This document shows positions 23,651 through 36,135 of a stretch of 64,000 nt of DNA, piece after piece. Under the pieces are notes generated by a model. That model made no database searches. It was given only the letters and a program-made list of their open reading frames with translations, and had not been told where the DNA came from. Source of the stretch: Eleginops maclovinus (taxonomy: Eukaryota; Chordata; Actinopteri; Perciformes; Eleginopidae); NCBI RefSeq assembly GCF_036324505.1, contig NC_086352.1, positions 7,850,001 to 7,914,000 on the forward strand. The letters run 5' to 3'. The first letter of the stretch is position 1. Every line of letters begins with the position of its first letter. Made by a program: the position numbers and the translations under genes.

Positions 23651-24639
23651 ATGCAGGACTTGTAAAAGAGTATTCATAGTATAAAACCTGAGTATGTTTT
23701 CAACCTCTGCACAAGGGGAAGTAAAGTAGATTGAGAATGAAGGGGGTCTTCCTGATTGAACTGTTTTCCCTCACTTTGAAATCCCTCACATAAGGGAAAG
23801 AAACTCCAGCCTGCCTCCATTTTTGCACATTATGACCTTCTCCCCGGGCGCTGGAGACAGACTGTCTCTCAGGAGCCAATCTCTCCTCTAATGCTAAGTT
23901 TTAAGGAGTGAGGAAAATTGGAACTAGCTGTGGAAAAGCTGACAAATAAGGAGAGCACGTCCCCGCTGAGCTGTTTGTCACAGGCTGAAACGTCTGAATT
24001 GAGCTCCAGTGTATATGCTGCTATAATGAAGAATGCCTCCCAGGTTTCATTCGCAATTAAGGTTAATCGGCAGATGCACAGTCACCTTTAATACTCGCTG
24101 GCTGTGGATTGTTGGTCCTCTCTCAGACAGAAGGACACCCAACGGACCGGTGCTCAACACACAGTGAAGATGAGCTAATGACAATACTGCTAATTAGCTT
24201 ACGTTTGGTCTCTGTAGTGAGGCCAAGTGGTGCCGTCAGTCAGCGCCTCAGACGGATTCGGATTCAGGGAGGCTTGTTAGGAGGACGCCGCCGAGGCTGT
24301 GGGCGGATCTGTGGCTTCACCGCTGACACACTGTCAAACACTCTCAGAGTGTGAAGACAAAGACAGGAGTGTTACATGGTCCTATTACAGCACGGATACA
24401 GCTTCCTCTCAAATTACAACACTTTCTCGCAGCCATTAAATGCATTGGAACACATCCGGTTAAGCTGCAATTCAGGAGCATATGAAAAGTGAGAAGCTAC
24501 TTTTTAAACTAAACCACAAAGTTTAGTTACAACCAAAAAACAACACCATATTTATTCAAGATTTAGATCATAGATTGTAGTACTTGTTCTGTGTTTCAGT
24601 TCCAATTATAGCAAATTACTAACATGTGGTGAAAGCCAG
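23651..24639. other. Stretch without recognisable gene
   Basis: No recognised repeats or domains. The short frame at 24109-24354 is not convincing as a gene. Confidence 0.45.
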
Positions 24640-25025
24640 AGAGGTAAAGGAAGTACTCAGATATTATGCTTGAGTAAAAGTAAAAATACGACATTGTAAA
24701 AGTACAAAACAAGAAAAAAATAAACCACTTTTTGTACATTAAAGCATCTAAACATGTCATAATCATGAAACCTGAAAATAAGCATCATAGGGCCCCTTTG
24801 AACTATTGCATTTTAAATATTTACATCACTTTAATTGTTCATTTGAAATACTTTATATAATACTTGGTTAACCCTTTATACTGCACCATCATTAATCAGC
24901 TGAATTATGTTATGTGTTGATACATTAAGTAGTTAAAGCTGCACAATAAATGTAGTGGGGTAAAAATACAGTAGTATAAAGTGGAAATACTCAGTTGAAG
25001 TCCAAGTAACTTAACCTTCTACCTT
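24640..25025 (+). mobile_element. Degenerate hAT-MITE fragment
   Basis: Starts with AGGAAGTACTCAGATATTAT and GCTTGAGTAAAAGT and ends with AAATGTAGTGGGGTAAAAAT and GGAAATACTCAGTTGAAGTC, the two halves of the family consensus. The middle is AT-rich and strongly diverged. Confidence 0.55.
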
Positions 25026-25979
25026 AGGACAGTTCTTGAATGAAAACCTACATTTCATCACTGGTGACGGGACAGACTCAGACACAGTTGGACAGCTGAT
25101 ATAGGAGCAATAAGTGCTTCATTTGGGGTTAAATCTTGCATTGCATCAACATGACCTGTAAATCCTTTTTCTGTAGCAGGATACTGCTCAGCACTTGTTT
25201 AACCTCGACAGTACACTCTATTATAACCCATAACTATGAAAGGAAAGCTCTGCTCCTGAACATAAAAGCCATAAACTCCCAGGTCAACTTGTACCGCTCT
25301 CATGGAGCGCACCATGGCTTATGTTCCTATTTGGTTTCATTATAACAGTGTTTCATGTATTTTCTTGTAAATGTTTTAAGTCGAAAAACCTTTAATCCGG
25401 TGCACATGAACACCAACGAGCCACCTCAAACGCAGGATATGGCATTAGGTAGTCAAATGAAGCAGCCTGTGCTACATCAAAGCGCAATAACCTTCAAAAA
25501 AAAAAAACATAGAGAAACTCGATAGAAGGCCCCGGCTCCACGCTGTCAGGCGGCGCAATTACCGCACTGCACTGTGGGGGAGAAGGGTGCAACCTAGCAC
25601 AAATAACACTTAAAACTTCCCGTCTCCTCGCTCACTGCTGGTGCGATTTCATTGCTGTTAACGGAGTCTAAAGTAGGGAGCGGGGCTGTGAAGGGTTCAC
25701 GGGAAGAAGTACTCAAAGGTGTGGATTTGGGATTTTGGGACGGAGAAATTAAAAGTGTGGAAGGTTTATTTATAAAGCCTTTCAACAAGTGAAATCCAAT
25801 TTGCATGTCATTTAAAAGGCATTAAGACAAGATATAAAGGAACAGTTATCTTCAGGATCCTGATTACGGACATCCTTTTTTTTAAGAATTTGAACTATTT
25901 GTCCAAATCAATTAAAGACGCTTAAAAAAAAAAGCCAAGAAAAAGTCAATTTCTGGCTCGTCCATTTTTCTTTGATACC
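25026..25979. other. Stretch without recognisable gene
   Basis: No supported feature except short A runs near 25495 and 25924. Confidence 0.5.
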
Positions 25980-26620
25980 ATTGTGAAGATTAATGGCATG
26001 CATTAAGTCTATAACCATATCATACTTCAGCTATTTAACTCCCTTTGAATATGAAAATTGGCCATGGGGAATAACATCATCACATTATCTCATAATCTCA
26101 CCTGCTCTTTGCTGCTGTCTGACGGTCATTAATGTCACTCTGCCGCCATATGGAGGCTCCGCTTATACAAACTCCCCTCCTTTTCCACGTTGATATTAAT
26201 GTAGCGCAATATTATTTTGGTGGAATGGCTGAGCGTGTCATTTATTCATTACCTGACCAATCCCCGCCAGGCTTAACCTCGGAGCCTTCAGCCGCACACC
26301 CGCAGGCTGAGGCTGTAATAAGGTTTTAAGTGTCGGTCATTAATTTTGCCGCGCTGACACCATGCAAGGCTGATCCATCCCGGTATGTGGGTTTTTGGGC
26401 CGCCATCATTAGGTGGCAGGCGAGGCTGTTGATTCCCTCCTCCCTCTCCTCGGTGAGCGATCGGCTTGTTTCCTTTTTAGCGTTCAGCGGCTGTGAGTCT
26501 GTCAATCACCCGACTGACAGCTCATCTTCCCGGTAGCTGATGACACCCCCGCTCTGTTGTTCATTTAAGGCCACCGAGGACAGCCTCGCTATTAGACTGA
26601 TGCACCGGACAGATTAATGG
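25980..26620. promoter_or_regulatory. Candidate conserved regulatory element (unproven)
   Basis: A repeat-free block dense in homeodomain-type TAAT cores (CATTAATGTCACT, GATATTAATGTAG, GTCATTAATTTTGCC) and in PBX/MEIS-like motifs (CTGTCAATCA and CTGACAG near 26500-26520). It has more CpG and fewer low-complexity runs than its surroundings. Overlapping short frames show no domain. This resembles developmental non-coding elements of vertebrates, but only alignment could show conservation. Confidence 0.3.
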
Positions 26621-27926
26621 TTTAGGTAACGTGGCAAGATGCTTCCAGATGCACAGGCATGAAGCTCATCCTGATGAAGGTAAAACTGCAGATGTTGTTG
26701 ATTTTAATCTTCAGATTCAAGAAACTAAAGGAAATTCTCGAACACAATCATGAGTTTCTGCATAAATGTGCATGGAAAGCTCACCTGTAACAGCAAATAT
26801 GCAAAAGAAAACTCAAATGATGTATTAATTGGGTGCTGCACATCAAAAAGGCTCATTAATTGATCTAATTTCATCTTTTGGCATGAGTTTGAAAAGGAAA
26901 ATGAACAGGGCATGTAAAAGACGTGCTATTTTGTAGAAATGACATAGGCCTACTAATTTTTTATTTTTTTTATGAATCTAGGGAAATGTAATGCTATTTT
27001 TTATATTCATGGAGTAGCTTCTTACTGCTACAGCACAGAAGTTGTCAGGCAGGAGAAATGATGAATGTTGGAAAGTGTGGTAAGGTTTTTGGAGAGTAAA
27101 CACTTTGGTTAAAGTTACAGAAAGGGAAAAATAAAATGTCTGGCTGTAAAGTAGTAGACATGCTCCTGCCAGATATTTGGAAGGAAATACAATCTTGAAA
27201 TGTCAGAAAAAGACGAGCATTTAGGTCAGAAATGCTAAACCCAGGAGGATAAAGGATGGAGAGGGAAAGGTGTCAGTGATATCAGATCAGCATGCGGTCA
27301 TCAGACTCCATGATATGAATGACTGGCCTCAGCTCATGCATAATGTGAGAGGCTGGGGAGAGCTCTCATGTCTCCCCTCTTCTCTTTTCATTTGATTTCA
27401 TTGTCAGATTTGGGTCACATGTTGTTTTGTCACGCTCTACTGGTTTTGTTTTTCTTTGCTTTTTCTCCCCGTCCTTATGATCTGTTTCTCTCACTGTACC
27501 TCATGGTGTCATTCCTCTCTCCTTCACTCATCTCTCTTTGACTTCCTTGCTTTTGTGTTTACACCCCTCGCCCCCACGCGCAGCCCATCAGGGTGTCTGT
27601 CCTGGCTGTCGACGTTGCACAAACTGAAGAACTGGTACATTTGTTTTCCGTCCGTTGTTAGCCGCAGAGAAAGGCGCTGGGTTCAAAGCGAGGCTGCTTT
27701 CAATAGCACAGATCTCCCAAAGAGCCAGAGCTCTCGCAACGCACCGCCGGGCCGACTCCCGCTTGGCCCGAGCCCTCATCAGTCGAACCTGCTTTTCATG
27801 CAACATCAGAGCTGTCAGTCCATCGACCCACCGAGGGTGGAAACCACTCAAGTTCTGCAACACGGTCTCGTAGCAAAACACAAAACAAGACAACAGGACT
27901 TTGTTATAAAAGCAAACAGCCACAGC
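26621..27926. other. Stretch without recognisable gene
   Basis: Open frames at 27456-27980 (+) and 27588-27923 (-) overlap on opposite strands. Neither shows a known domain, and the plus frame runs into a poly-G tract. A pyrimidine-rich tract lies around 27430-27560. Confidence 0.45.
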
Positions 27927-27952
27927 GGGGGGGGGGGGGGGGGGGGGGGGGG
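27927..27952. repeat. Poly(G) run of 26
   Basis: Uninterrupted G homopolymer, counted as 26 in this assembly. Its length is likely to vary and could be misassembled. Confidence 0.9.
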
Positions 27953-28133
27953 CATCGCTACTTTTACTCTTTCAGTGTAGACATTTCACTGATGCTGTGA
28001 GTGCGATGATAAAATAAGCTTAAAGTTTTAGGTCAGCAACTTCAAACAGCCGGCAGCACAATAACAATGTTGGGTAATGCCAAATAGTTTCAACCTAAGA
28101 TGACTGAGCATGGAGATACACAGTAACACACAC

Positions 28134-28135
<2 letters not shown>

Positions 28136-28214
<79 letters not shown>
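28136..28214. repeat. (CA)n microsatellite
   Basis: About 38 CA units preceded by two imperfect AACACACACAG units. Confidence 0.96.
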
Positions 28215-28219
<5 letters not shown>

Positions 28220-29631
28220 AGGCTCAGCTGGCCGTCAGAGCTGCAGTCCTCTAATGTTCACCCGCAAATAAGCTTTCGTGAAGCTGCTCAGAAGTGAGGG
28301 AAGACTTTGTTCTAAAAGCAGTCGTGGTGCAGGAATGAGTCTTTAACCCAGAAATGAGTCAGCATTCAAGGACTTCTGGGATGCATAATCTAGATCATAG
28401 TTTCTTGCAGGAGAATGTTACTAAATTAAGCTTAATAAAATGGCTGTGGTTTGAAACTGTGATTTTCAAGTTTTGTTCCAAGACTGATAAGGTTGCTAAC
28501 AAAAATCTGATCCTAGTAAATCTCAGCCAAAGATTAGCTGCCTTTAGCTTAGTGACACGATGCAGCATTCACTTTTTACTCCTGCTGCTTGCATTTGCGC
28601 TTTAACTATTAGAAAGTAATGTTAAAATGTGGAGATTATCCTGCTAAACAAAACGTTTAAAGTATCATAAACATGTTAACTTCAGGCTCGACCTACAACA
28701 CAGCTAATCCCTACACCGCTTTAATGTCTGTTGTCTCTTATAGGGTTGCTTTCCTTGTCTCCATGTTATAACAAAGTTTCTAATACAGAAATTCTGAAAT
28801 ATTTAATTGTTTTTGTATTGAGTTGCTTCACTATGATCTTCTTTTACACACTTGAATAGAAGAAAAAAATAGGCCTAAAAAAATGAGGCTTTGAGGACAA
28901 CATTTGAGATCCAGAGTGCTTGTTCAAGTTGAGAGCAGCACTTCTCTCTTCCTCTTGAAACGCTTGGAGAGGAAGAGCTACAATCAATGGCATTTAGATT
29001 TTATTGTGCTTCATTTTCTATGTTTTGTTTATTTTAATCAGAGGTGATAGTCTCCTTTTGTGTATTCTCTGGACGAGCAATCACCAATAAGAAAACTAAA
29101 GAACTTAATCTGCTGGTTTAAATTCACTAAATCGATCCTTAACTCTTTTATTCTTCCATCTTTTCATTATATTTGGATGTTCCTGAGGGTTTAAGAAAAC
29201 TAAGCACACAACAATGTGAGGTACTCATTCAGAGGGTAACAAAGGAACCGCATTTTAAGTGTGTTTTGCCTCTCTGTTTGTGTGTCAACATTCGGCCAAT
29301 AATCATCATTGAAAAGACAGTTTTTTTGGTCTTTATTAAACAACAATGTTTCAGGGAAAGATATTAATCTCCAAATAAGAAGAGAGGATTTATGCCTGTA
29401 CTACTCACCAAATGAACCAAACATTTACATGCATTTGGTGACAAAAAGGATGTTATTAGATATAACACAGATCGGTTGAATACTCGATTCTGATTGGTCA
29501 GTGTGGAAGTTTCAGAGGTTGTTCATTTTCACTAACATACCATAGAACTTAGAGAAAAGAAAAAGAGCACTAGAGAAAGAAAGAGGTTAAAATACAGAGA
29601 ACTGGACGTCAGAGAAAGCAACATGAGAAGA
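28215..29631. other. Stretch without recognisable gene
   Basis: AT-rich. Short frames at 28354-28605 and 29173-29367 have no recognisable domain. Confidence 0.5.
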
Positions 29632-29791
29632 CGGACAGGAAGTGAACACTAAAGGTAACCGCACAAGAACACAGACAGAAAGTAAACACTAAATGGAACA
29701 GTAGAATAAAAGAGACAGGAAGTAAACACTAAAGGGAACAGCAGAAGAAAAGAGACAGGAAGTGAACAGTAAAGGGAACAGCAGAAGAAAC
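29632..29791. repeat. 40-bp minisatellite, four units
   Basis: Units in exact 40-bp register: AGTGAACACTAAAGG-type cores at 29641, 29681, 29721 and 29761, each preceded by GACAGGA. The third and fourth units are nearly identical. Confidence 0.9.
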
Positions 29792-30114
29792 AACAAGAAG
29801 AGCCGTCATGGTAATCATGGCTCCCGACACAAAGTGATTTCATTCCTTACTTGTAATTCCTCCCACTACTTGTTACTGGAAAAAGATAACACATCACTGC
29901 GGAGGCTTTGTGATCCAGATGGGCAGAGAAGAGTTTCCCCTCAGGTGGACACAGCTGACAGAAGGCCTGAAAGAATCCTCCGCTGGCATGAAGCTTTCTC
30001 ACTCCATTTCATTTATGCATTTCCTCCCAGTCTGAATATCCCTTTATAGTCTTTCACTCTCCATCCCTCTTTCTCTTACATCTTAGGTCGTTCAAGCGTT
30101 GTCTGTCTCTCTTC
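29792..30114. other. Stretch without recognisable gene
   Basis: Spacer between the minisatellite and a pyrimidine tract; nothing recognised. Confidence 0.5.
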
Positions 30115-30220
30115 TTCCTCAATATTTTAGTCTTTATTCCCCCTCTCTCACTTTGCATTTTCCTTCTCCTTCTCCTTCTCCTTCTTCTTCTCCTCCTTCT
30201 TCTCCTTCTCCCTCCCTCCC
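30115..30220. repeat. Polypyrimidine tract, (CTT/CTC)n
   Basis: Nearly pure pyrimidine for about 100 bases, built from CTTCTC and CTTCTT units with one short ATTTTAG break near 30124. Mirror-symmetric portions could adopt triplex DNA. Open frames through it (poly-Ser/Pro, or Glu/Gly on the other strand) are compositional. Confidence 0.85.
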
Positions 30221-32346
30221 TGACAAGATATACTGTATGTTTGCCCTTCCACTCTCATTCACACGTGGACACATGCACGCCCTGATGCACACATCCCCTT
30301 CCTTCTTCCTGTCCATCTCTTCTGGATCTCTACCCGCCCAGCAGTTCTGGCCCGCTGCCCGTCCTCCTCGGGGAAACACAGCTGAGTGGAGAGAATAGAG
30401 GAGCAGCGCCTAAAGCCCGGCCTCCTTAGCCTTATCATACACACATACACACCATCTGTCATAGGCTCACTCCAGAAGAAATGTATGGATTTACAAATGA
30501 GGATCCGTCCAACTTCACTAAATTGCAAAGCCTTTAGAAGTTGATTTTCAAGTCAAATGTCAGCTTTTTCCTCTCCTCTGAAGTTTTTGAACTTGAGTAA
30601 TTGACACAATTACTACAGACTGGTCTTGCAGAGATTTCTAAGGTTCATAAAACACATGCTAAAGAAGACAGTGAAGTGAAGTCCCCCTGCCCTGCATATC
30701 TGGGTGACAGAGCCGACAGCTACTTTGTAAAAGAGGACATTTTTTCATGAAAGAAGTGCTGCTTGGCAGATCGCTCGCAGACAAAGACTTTGCCTTACAC
30801 TGGCAGACAAGCAAGCCATCATGAAAAGTTTTGACACTCTCATCCTCTAAGTGAAGAGATAGAAGCATTTGGTAGTGAATACACAACCTTGACATTGGCT
30901 GATACTTTTCTTTTTTTCCCACTGAATTAATGAATTTCCCCTGCAATGTTCTGCAAAAGTTACTCACACTCTGTTCGAAGTCACATATTAACCCTAGACC
31001 ATAATATGGACGCCTCTTAGGTTTCTAAAGAGACATTTTGAAACTCAATGAGGACTGCCTTCGCCATCTTAGCAATGCCCGATTCCCTGCTTATCCACGT
31101 ATAACCTTATTTATTTATTAGTAGTTTCATTTAGCAGGGACAGTGCACATTGGAAGTCATTTCTGTAAATTCTCCAGTCAGCCAAGAGGCCATTTTTTAT
31201 CTGTAGTCCTTAGACAGATGTTTAAATGGGAGTATATTTTAAAAAATCAACCTCTTGTTTTAAGTAAGAAAATAGACTATAGAGACCAAAGCCGACTGTA
31301 AATATGTTTACTTCTGCTGTTAAGTTGGTCGTTGGGTCCATCCATTTCCACTTTGGCTTTAGCACCAGAGGTTGCAGCTTGACGTACTATTCGTACAAAA
31401 TATTGCACTCCAAAAGAAAAGAATAGGTTTAACTGTTAAAGTTGTGATCAATAGTAATTTGATGCACTTATTACAAGTATTGCTTAAGTTTATGAATAAT
31501 TACTGTGCTTTTTTCAAAGAAATACATATTTTCTACAATAAGTACTTAACTGTATTATAATTACATTATATAATCATCATTTCTGAGTAATTAGCAAGGA
31601 TATCATAAGGAAATTAAGAGGAAATTACAAAACTATACAATTAAATATTACTGTCTTTAGAATTTGGATTGAGAAATCAGCCTTTCCTTTAATGTTAGTG
31701 CAGAATAGCAGTGAAACAGTGACTTATCATCAGGTATTTTATAAAAAGCAGTCATGCAAAGTAATCCTCGCTGAGCACAGATAGTGATTTATCTCTTTTT
31801 ATCAGTTTGAATTGTCTTAATGGAGTCTTTGTTGCTGCTTATCAAACTCACAGTGCTTAACAAGGCTTTACGGCGGATACAACAATCAGCCACACAGCCT
31901 GCAGGGCAGACATTAACCTCAAGTGTGTGTTCAAAGAGGGAGATATGAACACACAAACATACGTACACGTGCATGCCTGCACAACACACACCTGTTCCTA
32001 CAGCGCGTGCACACTCCTCACACATGGCAGCCGTAGCAGTGGGCGGTCCCCGGCGAGTAGAAACACACTAATGGATAATGACAGGGTTTGACAGCAGGAG
32101 AGTGAGCTGAGTCACTCTGGGCGCGCAGGCAATGAATAAAAGAACGCGAGTGCTGTCTGAATATCCCTCGCTGACTGGATTTCCTTTGATACCATACTAT
32201 TCCTGCCAGTCTCCCTTGGTTATTCCTGCTCATTACGCTCTGCTGTCCCTCTATTGTGAGACTGGCAGCAGCAGCATGAGAGCAGAACAGCAGGACAAAA
32301 AGTCTATCCAGCACCCGGGAGAGGCTGTAACAGGGGTTGTCTTTTG
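30221..32346. other. Stretch without recognisable gene
   Basis: Repeat-derived sequence is likely near 31110-31200 (TTTCATTTAGCAGGGACAGT is a common fish repeat motif). No gene recognised. Confidence 0.45.
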
Positions 32347-33232
32347 CTGTGTCTCAATTCACTTATTTCTTTTACTCACCTTTGCTATTTTGAAGTGCAT
32401 CCCAATGCAAAATATGGCAAAATGCACTTTGGGTTCCAAGATTGTGAATGTGTAGGTTAGAAAAGGCTGAGTTTGGATCGCTGGACACTTGAATACCACA
32501 CGACTGCCATCTTTGCTAACGTACGTTTTGGGATTAGCCGTCTTTGCGATTGCTCTGGAGAACAAAGCACTGTGAAAATAAAAGTTAATGTTAGAAATAA
32601 TCAATATATTGGAGCGGAACATTAAAAGATAATTCACTGTTTCTGGACGGATCATATATGTCCAATTCCGGTGGTATTACCGGATGTTGTTTTTAGCCTC
32701 AGATAGCATATAGCTAATATTGTATTGTATATATGAGTAGAGGGAGAAGGACGCGTGGAGTTACATACTAAACACACCGCCTCTACCTCTCACTCATTGA
32801 TGCTGCAATGATGCTATTGCGTGTTTAATAAACGGATAAACCTCTGAAGGATTGCATAATAGAATATTTTAGGTGAGAGCTTCAGGACATCACTAACAAG
32901 ATGGCGACGGTGACGTCATAAGAGGCGCTCCCGACGACGTCAGCCAATAGAAGAGTCCGGAGAACCCCATGTGACAAGCTGCTATACTGTTTTTTAGAAG
33001 AAGCCACCATTTATTTTATCAACAAATTGAGCGGTCTGTGACGACTGCTACCATAAACCAAAACGTTGCTAGCTAGCTAACAACAGCTAACCAGCTAACT
33101 AGTTTATAGCGGTGACTTTTCCTGATGATGAAGGCACAGTTGATGTGTGCGATTTGAGACAACGCTACTTAGTCTAAATTCACTCAAGGCACAATACAAC
33201 ATGGCAGTGTACTTATCAAAATTGAGACACAG
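32347..33232. mobile_element. TIR-bounded non-autonomous DNA transposon with promoter-like core
   Basis: Left end CTGTGTCTCAATTCACTTAT; the right end read in reverse is CTGTGTCTCAATTTTGATAA. The first 13 bases of these inverted repeats are identical. There is no coding region. I could not define a target duplication with confidence, so the superfamily is open. Internally there are AAGATGGCGACGG (32899), a perfect TGACGTCA (32911-32918) and AGCCAATAG (about 32942). A TAGCTAGCTAAC-rich stretch follows near 33068. Confidence 0.65.
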
Positions 33233-34332
33233 AATCTGTCTCCTTTGCAGCCTTTAATATCTGGTGCTGCTGAGATGTGCTTTTTTGTTGAAGAATGTTG
33301 TTATTTTTAAACAGATGTAGAGACTTGTTGTTTTGCTCCTGTCGCCTGCTAACAGGAGGATTCACTCTTGACATTAGGAGCTGTGTGTCATACTATTCTG
33401 GGAAAGTATGCAATTAAAAAGTTCTGTGAAACCCGAGACTCACATCATCTCACTGCTTTTTTAATTTGTGTTAGGTTGGGTTTCACACGCAAACTTTCAA
33501 ACAAACATTACCCGCTGTTTCCCTTCTTGCATCGGCTGATAAAGCTCTCTGAAACATCTCCCTGTGGAGGCTGCTAGTCATATCACACTATTGTTGTGGG
33601 ATGCATCTGTCCCATTGAGTCGGGCCCAGTTCAAACCATCAGCAGGCCCGGCCAGCATTGGCTTGTTGTTGACAAAAACAAAGTTTGGCCAAATTCCTCA
33701 TTATATTTCCCCCGTCTGTTCTCCCGGAGCCTCTCACACAAACAGCTCTGACAAAAGGCCAGATGTCTAGTTTGTCTGATTAACCTGCAACTTCTTCAGC
33801 TAGACAACTTGTGAAATCTATTCCCGGATTCTCAGACATGCATTTCCCTCCCCACCCCTCCCACTCCAATCGGACGCATTAAATGTTGAGTTCTCCCCGT
33901 CAGTGTCACATTGGCACGTAAATGCTATTCCAATTATTCTGCACCTTCTCTGCTTGCTGTCAAATTACCAGCGCTGGGAGCGGAGCATGGCTCTCGCTGC
34001 ACCTCTCTGGCATTTTCCCTGACAGGGAGAAGAAAGGAGTCTGAGATAGCAGAACGAGGGAGGGCTCGGGGCTCAATGAGCACTTTAAATGCTGAAGCCA
34101 GGTAATCAGACAGACTCAGGGAGAGCAGGAGGGAACTGTGGGATTGAGGACTTTTTGACACGGATAGTTTTCAGCAGATTGTCCCGGCAAGAATGTGGTT
34201 TATGCATCTGACCAGGTGCTTAACTTAGGGACCAAGTGAAACTAAAGAAACGCTCAAACTGAACAAATGCCTCCTTGTGTATTGAAGAGTGTTAGAGCCA
34301 GGCAGAGAGATATTCTTTTATTGTTTTGAGAC
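33233..34332. other. Stretch without recognisable gene
   Basis: No supported feature. Overlapping frames on both strands at 33911-34161 have no recognisable domain. Confidence 0.5.
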
Positions 34333-35500
34333 TTAAAGGTCCAATATTGTGGTAGTTTTTACTGATCATAATTCCATTGTTGAGGTGTACTAGAATAGAT
34401 GTACATTGTTCAATGTTCCAAAATCGCATTGGTTTTGTCATACATCATCTCTGTATAGTATCTCTATTCACTCTGTCCTAACGCCTTGTCGCCGGAGCTC
34501 CCTATGATCCCAGTGTCCTCTGATTGGTCAGCTCGCCCACTCTATTCGACTCAATATGCCGACAAATGTGTTTAAAAGTTTGGCAGAAAGATTATATTGA
34601 CGAAAAGGTTTCAAGTCCCCATTTAGCCTACTAGGCTAGCGCTACTGAGTGACTTACTGACTGAACGAGAACGACTAGAGAGGAATAAACGAGAAGCATT
34701 CCTGTCTCTCATTGGCTAAAATTCAACGAGGGCGTCTTAGACTCACCAGACGACATCATGCGATTGGCACAGCGACTAGTCCGTGGGAGAATGAACGAAC
34801 GGACGAGAGGAAGGTGAACCTGAAAATGACGCAGACCAACGTGATGGACCTGATCCACCTTCCCAACGCAGACTGGAGCAGGCGGTTTTACAGTGGAACA
34901 TTTTTATTTTGCATCGCTTTTCCATTTCAGATGTTCGAACTGAAACAAAGTAGGAACAGCCTTGTCCTTCAGTACTGCATGCTTTGCATATCGGCATCGA
35001 CCTGTGCAAGATTTTTGAAGCTGTCGTCCGTGAAAGGCCAGGCACACAGTACAGTGCTTCGCACCCGTTGAAGGAACAGTTTTATAATCACATTTCAACC
35101 ACAGTGACTTTTTCGTGGTTCTGCCTTCTGTAAGGCAAACAGATGCCATGTCCCCTCACATTTCAGGGGATAGTACTTCCTTGACCTTTCAGCCTTCCAA
35201 CAGTAAATGGTTGGTTGGCAGAGGGTGTGCCTATTGGTCTATAGCTATGGGCTTGCCAACTTGCCGATTGGTCTCCAGATTTAGTGACGTCAATAACCCC
35301 CGGAAGAAAAAACTGGAAAAAGAAAAATCTACAACGAGGCGTTGGAGGCAGCATAGACACGTCTGTTCTGCTTTAGAGTTTTACTCGCTACAGGGTGCAC
35401 TTTAAGGGTTTGTGACTTTGCAGACTGTTTCCATGCAGAAAAAGCTATAACACACGAAAGGGCGGGTTCTAACCGGAAAAGCATAATAGGGGACCTTTAA
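34333..35500 (+). mobile_element. TTAA-flanked DNA transposon, 1.2 kb, non-autonomous (piggyBac-like)
   Basis: Begins TTAAAGGTCCAATATTGTGG and ends GCATAATAGGGGACCTTTAA. The first ten bases are perfect inverted repeats, each beginning or ending in TTAA as expected for piggyBac-like insertions. Open frames inside (34712-35071, 34776-35045, 34904-35149) overlap on both strands without any transposase motif, so it appears to be a MITE. The terminal GCATAATAGG is also seen in the right end of the family at 9389, suggesting the two families are related. Confidence 0.75.
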
Positions 35501-35699
35501 GTGAAAATATCATGATGTGTTGTTAGCTTTTCAAAAAAAAGTCAAAATGTTGGGAATAAAGTAAAATCTTGAGACTAAAATTGGACAACCATTTCCAGAA
35601 TGATAATAAAAAGTTGAGAATTAAATAGAAATATCATTTCGAAGGTTAATCAAGATGAAGTCAAAATGTCAAGAATAAATCAAACTTCTCATGGTAATA
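35501..35699. other. Short AT-rich spacer
   Basis: A- and T-rich with repeated AAAGTCAAAATGT-type phrases, possibly a diffuse degenerate repeat. Nothing else seen. Confidence 0.4.
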
Positions 35700-36135
35700 A
35701 TAATAATCACTTAAACTTATATAGCGCCTTTCATGGTACCCAAGGTCGCTTTACATATAGGGAGGGGAAAAGGGGAGTAGGGGTTAGGGATCAAAGGACT
35801 TAGTGCAGAGAAATGTTTTGAGGTGCTTTTTGAACATGGGCAGTGATTGGGCAGAGCGGACGTGGAGTGGTAGACTGTTCCAGAGTGGGGAGCGTTGGCA
35901 GAGAAGGCCCTGTCCCCAAAAGTTTGCAATCTGGTTCGGGGAGCGGCCAGCAGGTCCTTGTCAGAGGACCGCAGGGAACGTGAGTGTAGGGGTGGAGGAG
36001 ACCTGTGAGGTATTGTGGTGAGAGTCCATGGAGAGATTTGTAGGTGAGCAGGAAGATCTTGTAGGTGATGCGTGACTTGACTGGCAAACTGGTAGCAGTT
36101 CAACATCCTTCTGAAAATGAAAAATAAAGACAAGA
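35700..36135 (-). mobile_element. 5'-truncated LINE-2-type fragment, end of ORF2 and 3' tail
   Basis: On the minus strand 36087-35800 opens with PVKSRITYKIFLLTYKSLHG and then LSPQYLTGLLHPYT, the characteristic C-terminal segment of fish LINE-2 reverse transcriptases. The reading then shifts to the neighbouring frame, giving RSLRSSDKDLLAAPRTRLQT and FGDRAFSANAP, the next family segment. The 3' end reads GAAAGGCGCTATATAAG, the usual L2 tail. At least one frameshift and the missing RT core make it a dead copy. It has no link to host gene function. Confidence 0.85.

Noticed and set aside
27456..27980. 174-codon plus frame and overlapping 111-codon minus frame
   Set aside because: Both strands are open over the same GC-richer stretch with no domain, and the plus frame ends in a poly-Gly from the G26 run.
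35803..36021. Plus-strand 72-codon frame
   Set aside because: It is the antisense of the LINE-2 C-terminal fragment, which is clearly recognisable on the minus strand.
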